Source: Chloroflexota bacterium (GTDB lineage Bacteria > Chloroflexota > Anaerolineae > Promineifilales > Promineifilaceae). Taken from it: a stretch of DNA of 10,521 bases. This document shows, piece after piece, positions 6,799 through 10,521 of this stretch; within the stretch, counting starts at the first letter, position 1, and each line of letters opens with the position of its first letter. The stretch is taken from NCBI GenBank assembly GCA_003519205.1, contig DOXE01000050.1:1-10521 (forward strand), written 5' to 3'. The notes beneath the pieces are model-generated. The model did no database searches. It had not been told where the DNA came from and saw nothing but the letters and a program-made list of their open reading frames with translations. Made by a program: the position numbers and the translations under genes.

Positions 6799-7599
6799 AT
6801 GAATAGTTATTACGATTCGATCTATTTGTCACCACATCTTGACGATGCCATCATGTCCTGTGGTGGACAGATCTATCAGCAGATTCAAACCGGGAAAATA
6901 GTCTTGGTTGTTACAGTCATGGCCGGCGATCCACCAAATGGAGAACTGTCTTGCTTTGCAAAGAGCCTGCAGGAGCGGTGGGAGCTAGCCACAGACGCCG
7001 TGGCAGCGCGGCGCAATGAAGATGCAGAAGCATGTCATCTACTAGGTGTTGACTACCTTCATTGGGATATACCCGATTGTATTTACCGCGTGAATCCAGC
7101 TGGTGGTGAAGCTCTCTATGCATCGGAAGAGGCAATTTTTGGCCAAATACACACCGCCGAATACGATCTCATCAACGATCTTGTACGATATATGACTAAT
7201 TTACCAACACATAATCGGATCTTGATTCCGCTGGCGATTGGACAACATGTGGATCACCAGTTGCTACGGACGGCCGCCGAAAGATGGCAAAATAAGTCTG
7301 GTATGGCTTATTATGAAGAATATCCTTATGCGAGAGACTTTGCCGCAATATCAACCGCTTTGACCCAGAAGGGAATATTGTATCCTGAGGTCATTCCCTT
7401 ATCTGAACAAGCGTTATCGGCCAAGATTAAGGCTGCCGGGTGTTATCGGTCTCAAATCAGCACTTTTTTCGACAGCCTTCAGGATTTAGGTACCCAAATC
7501 ACCCATTATAGCCAGAAAGTGGGGGGGGAACGCTTATGGTATACCAGAGAAAACGAAGCCGATAGCTCCATTGGACCAATTGCTCTAATAGATCCCTAA
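6799..7599 (+). CDS. PIG-L/LmbE-family zinc-dependent deacetylase
   Basis: A 266-residue PIG-L fold protein. The N-terminal zinc motif reads SPHLDDAIMSCGG (11-23), with likely ligands His13 and Asp16 and the catalytic base Asp15. The third ligand is His153 in GQHVDHQ (149-154). The family removes N-acetyl groups from GlcNAc-type sugars, as in MshB, BshB and GPI synthesis, or acts on other acylated amines. The true substrate is not evident. The middle of the protein (about 85-120) and the C-terminal YYEEYPYARD segment (171-180) resemble uncharacterised members more than MshB. No signal peptide is seen, so a cytosolic enzyme is likely. No Shine-Dalgarno sequence precedes the ATG. It is divergent from moaC across 43 bp, and the kinase gene follows 53 nt downstream. 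Confidence 0.88.
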   Translation: MNSYYDSIYLSPHLDDAIMSCGGQIYQQIQTGKIVLVVTVMAGDPPNGELSCFAKSLQERWELATDAVAARRNEDAEACHLLGVDYLHWDIPDCIYRVNPAGGEALYASEEAIFGQIHTAEYDLINDLVRYMTNLPTHNRILIPLAIGQHVDHQLLRTAAERWQNKSGMAYYEEYPYARDFAAISTALTQKGILYPEVIPLSEQALSAKIKAAGCYRSQISTFFDSLQDLGTQITHYSQKVGGERLWYTRENEADSSIGPIALIDP

Positions 7600-7608
7600 C
7601 CCTATAAT
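7580..7608 (+). promoter_or_regulatory. Predicted promoter of the kinase gene
   Basis: TTGCTC (7580-7585), a 17-nt spacer and a perfect TATAAT (7603-7608) lie across the 3' end of the deacetylase gene. The predicted start, about 7 nt beyond, is at 7615, which is also the A of an ATG opening a short ORF that overlaps the kinase start codon. Confidence 0.55.
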
Positions 7609-7614
7609 AGATAA

Positions 7615-7656
7615 ATGTTCACTTCACCGGGAACTTCAATGGTAACCAGAGAATGA
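7615..7656 (+). CDS. Possible 13-codon leader peptide overlapping the kinase start
   Basis: A short frame encodes MFTSPGTSMVTRE and ends in TGA (7654-7656), sharing the four bases ATGA with the kinase start at 7653. Its ATG falls at the predicted transcription start, 7 nt after the end of a TATAAT box. A leaderless peptide coupled to kinase translation is possible, because the kinase has only a weak AGAG in place of a Shine-Dalgarno box. No homology supports it and it may be chance. Confidence 0.25.
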   Translation: MFTSPGTSMVTRE

Positions 7657-9605
7657 GTGGTCTGAAGACCAAAGAGCTTTCAGAAGAAAACAACCGCCGT
7701 AATAAACGACGGCAAGGCATGCTCCAAGCTGGAGCGGTGTTACAAGATCGATACCAGGTCGTCGATACGTTGGGGGTAGGTGGTTTTAGCTCAGTCTACA
7801 AAGCGCGGGACATGCATTTTCCGGCAGTTACCCGATTGTGCGCTGTCAAGGAAATGGTCCATCTTAACCGTGATCCGAAAGTGCGAGAGATGGCCACGGC
7901 ATCTTTTGAGCGCGAAGCCAGTATTCTGGCTACACTTGACCATGCGGCCGTCCCCGATGTCTACGATTTCTTCACCGAGTCAGATCGAAGTTATCTCGTA
8001 TTAGAGTACATCCACGGACAAGATCTTGAAGCCTTGTTAAACGAACAACAAGCTTTTTTTCCAGTTGAAAATGTGTTGGAGTGGACAATACAGCTTTGTG
8101 ATGTGCTCGAGTATCTGCACAAGCACGAGCCAAGCCCTGTGGTTTTTCGTGACCTGAAACCCTCGAATATCATGCTTGATAGGCATGGTCGGATTCGTCT
8201 TATTGATTTCAATATCGCCAAGGTTTTCCAGACAGGGCTGAAGGGGACGATGATTGGCACGGAAGGGTATTCGCCTCCGGAACAATATCGCGGGGAAGCC
8301 AGCCCGGCTGGAGATATCTATGCCTTAGGTGCTACTTTCCATCACGTCTTAACTCGCCAAGATCCTCGGACGGAACCTCCTTTCTCATTCGACGAAAGGC
8401 CGATTCGCAGCGCTAATCCTGAAGTACCCAAGGAATTTGAAGCGATATTAGAACGGTGTTTAGCCTACAACGTTGCCGATCGTTATCAGAATGTGGCCGA
8501 GCTTCGTCAGGCATTGGTGGCCATCGCCCCTGGAACCCATACCTTGGTACCCAGCAACGACGGGGCAGCTTCGCCAATCATGACTGGCACCTCGCCAAAT
8601 TATCTTAATTCCGCAACTACCAACCATACTCGATCCAAACAAGGGCAACGAATACAACCCTTGTGGAAGTTTCGATGTGAGGATGAAGTTCGATCGACCG
8701 CAGCGATAGACGATGAGATTATTTATGTAGGATCCTACGACAATAATCTGTACGCGCTTACCTCAGATGAGGGTGATTTCATTTGGAAGTACCCGTCCTC
8801 CGATGGTATCGCTACCACACCGAATTTTTATCGTGATTCCATATTTATTTCTTCGGCTGATGGCTACTTGTACAGCTTGCAGAAAGGTAGTGGACGGCTA
8901 AACTGGCGATTTGAGACTGGTGGTCCAATCTACTCATCACCGAAGGCCGAGTTTGAACACGTTTTTTTCGGTTCAGACGACGGATACTTTTACGCTGTCA
9001 GCGCTTCCAATGGCCGGAAAGTGTGGCAGACCAACGCCCATGGCACGGTACGTTCTACACCTTGTGTTGGCGATGATCGGATTTATTTTGGCACCGAAGG
9101 GGGTTACGTCTTCTGTCTTGACCTATCCGGGAAAGTGAAGTGGCAATTCCAAGCCAAACGATCGATCACCTCTTCACCTGCTCTCGCCGAAGACATGGTC
9201 TTTGTAGGTTCCATGGATTCTACTGTCTACGGCATCGACGCCAATTCAGGTTGGGCTCTTTGGCGATTTCGAACTCGACGCCCAGTCGTATCTTCGCCAG
9301 CCGTTACAAAAGACGCTGTCTTCATCGGGTCCTCAGATGGCAATTTGTACTCACTTGATACTTACTCGGGCCGGCAAATTTGGTTGTTTGAAACGGAAGG
9401 TCAAATCAATTCATCACCTACCGTTTCTGGAACCTCAGTTTACTTCGGTTCCACCGATGGCAAAATTTACTGTCTCGATACAAAACGAGGCAAATTGCTC
9501 TGGCAGTTTCAGACCAACGGCGTCATCGTTGGTTCTCCCTTAGTTGTGGGAGGAAAGGTTTATATTGGTTCATGTGATCATCATTTATATGCATTACCTG
9601 CTTAG
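7653..9605 (+). CDS. Ser/Thr protein kinase with C-terminal PQQ-like beta-propeller
   Basis: A 650-residue protein. Residues about 34-291 form a Hanks-type kinase: glycine loop LGVGGFSSV (40-48), ATP lysine Lys66 in AVKEM, alpha-C Glu88, catalytic loop FRDLKPSN (165-172) with Asp167, metal site DFN (185-187), and an activation segment ending GTEGYSPPE (202-210). Two motifs depart from consensus: HRD is FRD and DFG is DFN. After a polar linker (292-334) come eight repeats of about 40 residues marked by Trp338, 378, 418, 458, 497, 537, 577 and 617, typical of a PQQ-like propeller. The N-terminal strand (PLWKF) probably closes the ring with the last blade. No signal peptide or membrane helix is visible, so the protein looks cytosolic, resembling Streptomyces AfsK in layout rather than PknB or PknD. 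The ligand is unknown. A PP2C phosphatase gene follows after 85 nt. Confidence 0.93.
   Translation: MSGLKTKELSEENNRRNKRRQGMLQAGAVLQDRYQVVDTLGVGGFSSVYKARDMHFPAVTRLCAVKEMVHLNRDPKVREMATASFEREASILATLDHAAVPDVYDFFTESDRSYLVLEYIHGQDLEALLNEQQAFFPVENVLEWTIQLCDVLEYLHKHEPSPVVFRDLKPSNIMLDRHGRIRLIDFNIAKVFQTGLKGTMIGTEGYSPPEQYRGEASPAGDIYALGATFHHVLTRQDPRTEPPFSFDERPIRSANPEVPKEFEAILERCLAYNVADRYQNVAELRQALVAIAPGTHTLVPSNDGAASPIMTGTSPNYLNSATTNHTRSKQGQRIQPLWKFRCEDEVRSTAAIDDEIIYVGSYDNNLYALTSDEGDFIWKYPSSDGIATTPNFYRDSIFISSADGYLYSLQKGSGRLNWRFETGGPIYSSPKAEFEHVFFGSDDGYFYAVSASNGRKVWQTNAHGTVRSTPCVGDDRIYFGTEGGYVFCLDLSGKVKWQFQAKRSITSSPALAEDMVFVGSMDSTVYGIDANSGWALWRFRTRRPVVSSPAVTKDAVFIGSSDGNLYSLDTYSGRQIWLFETEGQINSSPTVSGTSVYFGSTDGKIYCLDTKRGKLLWQFQTNGVIVGSPLVVGGKVYIGSCDHHLYALPA
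8655..9602 (+). repeat. Degenerate tandem repeat of about 120 bp encoding eight propeller blades
   Basis: The DNA under residues 335-650 of the kinase is built of eight units of about 120 bp. Each encodes a pattern close to SSP-x8-VFxGSxDGxLYxLD-x-xSGxxxWxF. Seven of the eight marker Trp residues follow the previous one at 39 or 40 residues. The repetition is clear in protein and diverged in DNA, so the duplication is old. Confidence 0.7.
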
Positions 9606-9690
9606 CGAATTGATGAACAAATATAATGCGATCAGAAAGTTGTCGTAGATGATTTGACAACCAATAAGTTAGTTCAAGCGTGGTGTAATC

Positions 9691-10521
9691 GTGCATGACC
9701 TCATAAATAAGTTTTTTAGTGGGAAAAAGGAAGCTGGCAGAGACGATCACTTAATAACGCCTGATGATCAATTTTCCGTGCCAAGAAATAATTCAGAAAA
9801 AGCAGAAGGTGATCAGTCAAGTGAAGACCTCGTCGAAATCGAAAAGAATGGTCAATCATCAGAAGCGGTCGAGGTTGACACGTTAATTCCGGAGGAGGAT
9901 GCGGAACAGGATACAGAAGATACATTGGAGTTGGAGTTTGACAACGAGAGTATAGACGCTGCAATACAAGATACGGCGATAACACCACCCATCAAAGACC
10001 TGGAAAAGAGCCTGAAAAAGTCAGCGCTTAAAGCGGTTCAACTTTGCCACATAGGCAATGTCCGATCACGCAACGAAGATTCTTCTTACATTTTCACAAC
10101 GGAAACTGGGGGACAGGAACCCCTGATTCCATTTGGCCTTTACATCGTTGCCGATGGCATGGGTGGCCATCATAATGGCCATCAGGCCAGTAAAGACGTG
10201 TCAAGACTGGTCGCCGAGCATGTGTTAGATCGAATCTACGTGCCATTACTTAAGAACAGCATTGAGGACAATGGTAAGCCTCCTGAACCTGTCAGCGAAG
10301 TCATTCTCGACGCCGTACAGTTAGCCAACCAACACATCCATAGCCCAGATCCAGGAAAGGATAGTGGAACAACTTTGACCTCAGCCCTGGTTTTTGGTCG
10401 TCGCTTATATGTAGCTCATGTTGGCGATAGTCGAGCTTACTTGCTCACTAACGGGAATATGCAACAAGTAACGACAGACCATTCTTATGTGCAACGATTA
10501 CAGGACGCCGGTCAACTTACA
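9691..10521 (+). CDS. PP2C-family (PPM) Ser/Thr phosphatase with acidic N-terminal extension, C-terminus cut by window edge
   Basis: An open frame of 277 codons runs to the right edge. Residues from about 115 form a PP2C domain, which uses two Mn2+ or Mg2+ ions to remove phosphate from Ser and Thr. Motifs are VRSRNEDS (124-131), IVADGMGGHHNG (152-163) with metal ligand Asp155, SGTTLTSAL (225-233), VGDSRAYL (244-251) with Asp246, and TTDHSYVQRL near the edge. The first 110 residues are unlike the catalytic domain: rich in Asp, Glu, Ser and Asn, probably disordered, with a TPP at Thr98. GTG 9691 is the most upstream start after an in-frame TAG at 9670; only a weak GGTG (9682-9685) precedes it. 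The gene lies 85 nt downstream of the kinase and probably encodes the phosphatase opposing it. Confidence 0.9.
   Translation, partial: MHDLINKFFSGKKEAGRDDHLITPDDQFSVPRNNSEKAEGDQSSEDLVEIEKNGQSSEAVEVDTLIPEEDAEQDTEDTLELEFDNESIDAAIQDTAITPPIKDLEKSLKKSALKAVQLCHIGNVRSRNEDSSYIFTTETGGQEPLIPFGLYIVADGMGGHHNGHQASKDVSRLVAEHVLDRIYVPLLKNSIEDNGKPPEPVSEVILDAVQLANQHIHSPDPGKDSGTTLTSALVFGRRLYVAHVGDSRAYLLTNGNMQQVTTDHSYVQRLQDAGQLT

Noticed and set aside
9622..9627. TATAAT just after the kinase stop as a separate phosphatase promoter
   Set aside because: No convincing -35 box at a proper distance; a weak internal promoter cannot be excluded.
9654..9659. Perfect TTGACA upstream of the phosphatase as a -35 box
   Set aside because: No -10-like hexamer lies 16-18 nt downstream; the nearest, TGTAAT at 9684-9689, is 24 nt away and almost touches the start codon.
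9639..9661. GTTGTC/GACAAC hairpin after the kinase as a terminator
   Set aside because: A 6-bp stem with an 11-nt loop and no T-run; the phosphatase follows on the same strand.

Overview
The window reads as a bacterial chromosome segment of moderate GC (near 50% by eye) with housekeeping and signalling genes and no mobile elements, CRISPR arrays, tRNAs or rRNAs. The lineage is inferred, not proven. A soluble Ser/Thr kinase with a propeller sensor next to a PP2C phosphatase, a MoaD-MoaE fusion, fabF beside rnc, and a mix of Shine-Dalgarno and apparently SD-less starts would fit Chloroflexota (Anaerolineae-like), but no single marker settles it.

Layout. (1) 1-353, minus: a rhodanese-domain lipoprotein cut by the window edge. 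(2) 354-666: a divergent intergenic region with a good promoter for the lipoprotein, a weaker one for the rightward genes, and a 12-bp inverted repeat that overlaps the lipoprotein -35 box. (3) 667-2545, plus: a fumarylacetoacetate-hydrolase family enzyme followed 19 bp later by a conserved-looking protein of unknown function. (4) 2531-6755, minus: a five-gene run transcribed moaC, moaD-moaE fusion, fabF, rnc, rmlD-like reductase. It mixes molybdenum cofactor synthesis, fatty acid elongation, RNA processing and sugar-nucleotide or oxidoreductase chemistry. Its last gene overlaps the convergent unknown gene by 15 bp. (5) 6756-6798: a 43-bp divergent promoter region with a palindromic -10 octamer. 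(6) 6799-7599, plus: a PIG-L/LmbE-type zinc deacetylase. (7) 7653 to the right edge, plus: a 650-residue Ser/Thr kinase with a C-terminal eight-bladed PQQ-like beta-propeller, then a PP2C-type phosphatase with a long acidic N-terminal extension, cut by the window edge.

How the genes work together. MoaC (cPMP formation) and the MoaD-MoaE fusion (molybdopterin synthase) act in consecutive steps. FabF and RNase III are often neighbours in bacteria, usually with acpP, which is absent here. The kinase and phosphatase probably form a cognate pair for reversible Ser/Thr phosphorylation.

The most notable points are the soluble propeller kinase with altered HRD and DFG motifs, the fused molybdopterin synthase with an internal Gly-Gly, an RNase III with Ala at a position that normally carries a metal-binding Asp, and promoters placed so that moaC, and a short ORF overlapping the kinase start, could be read from leaderless transcripts. 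I saw no clearly new multi-gene system.
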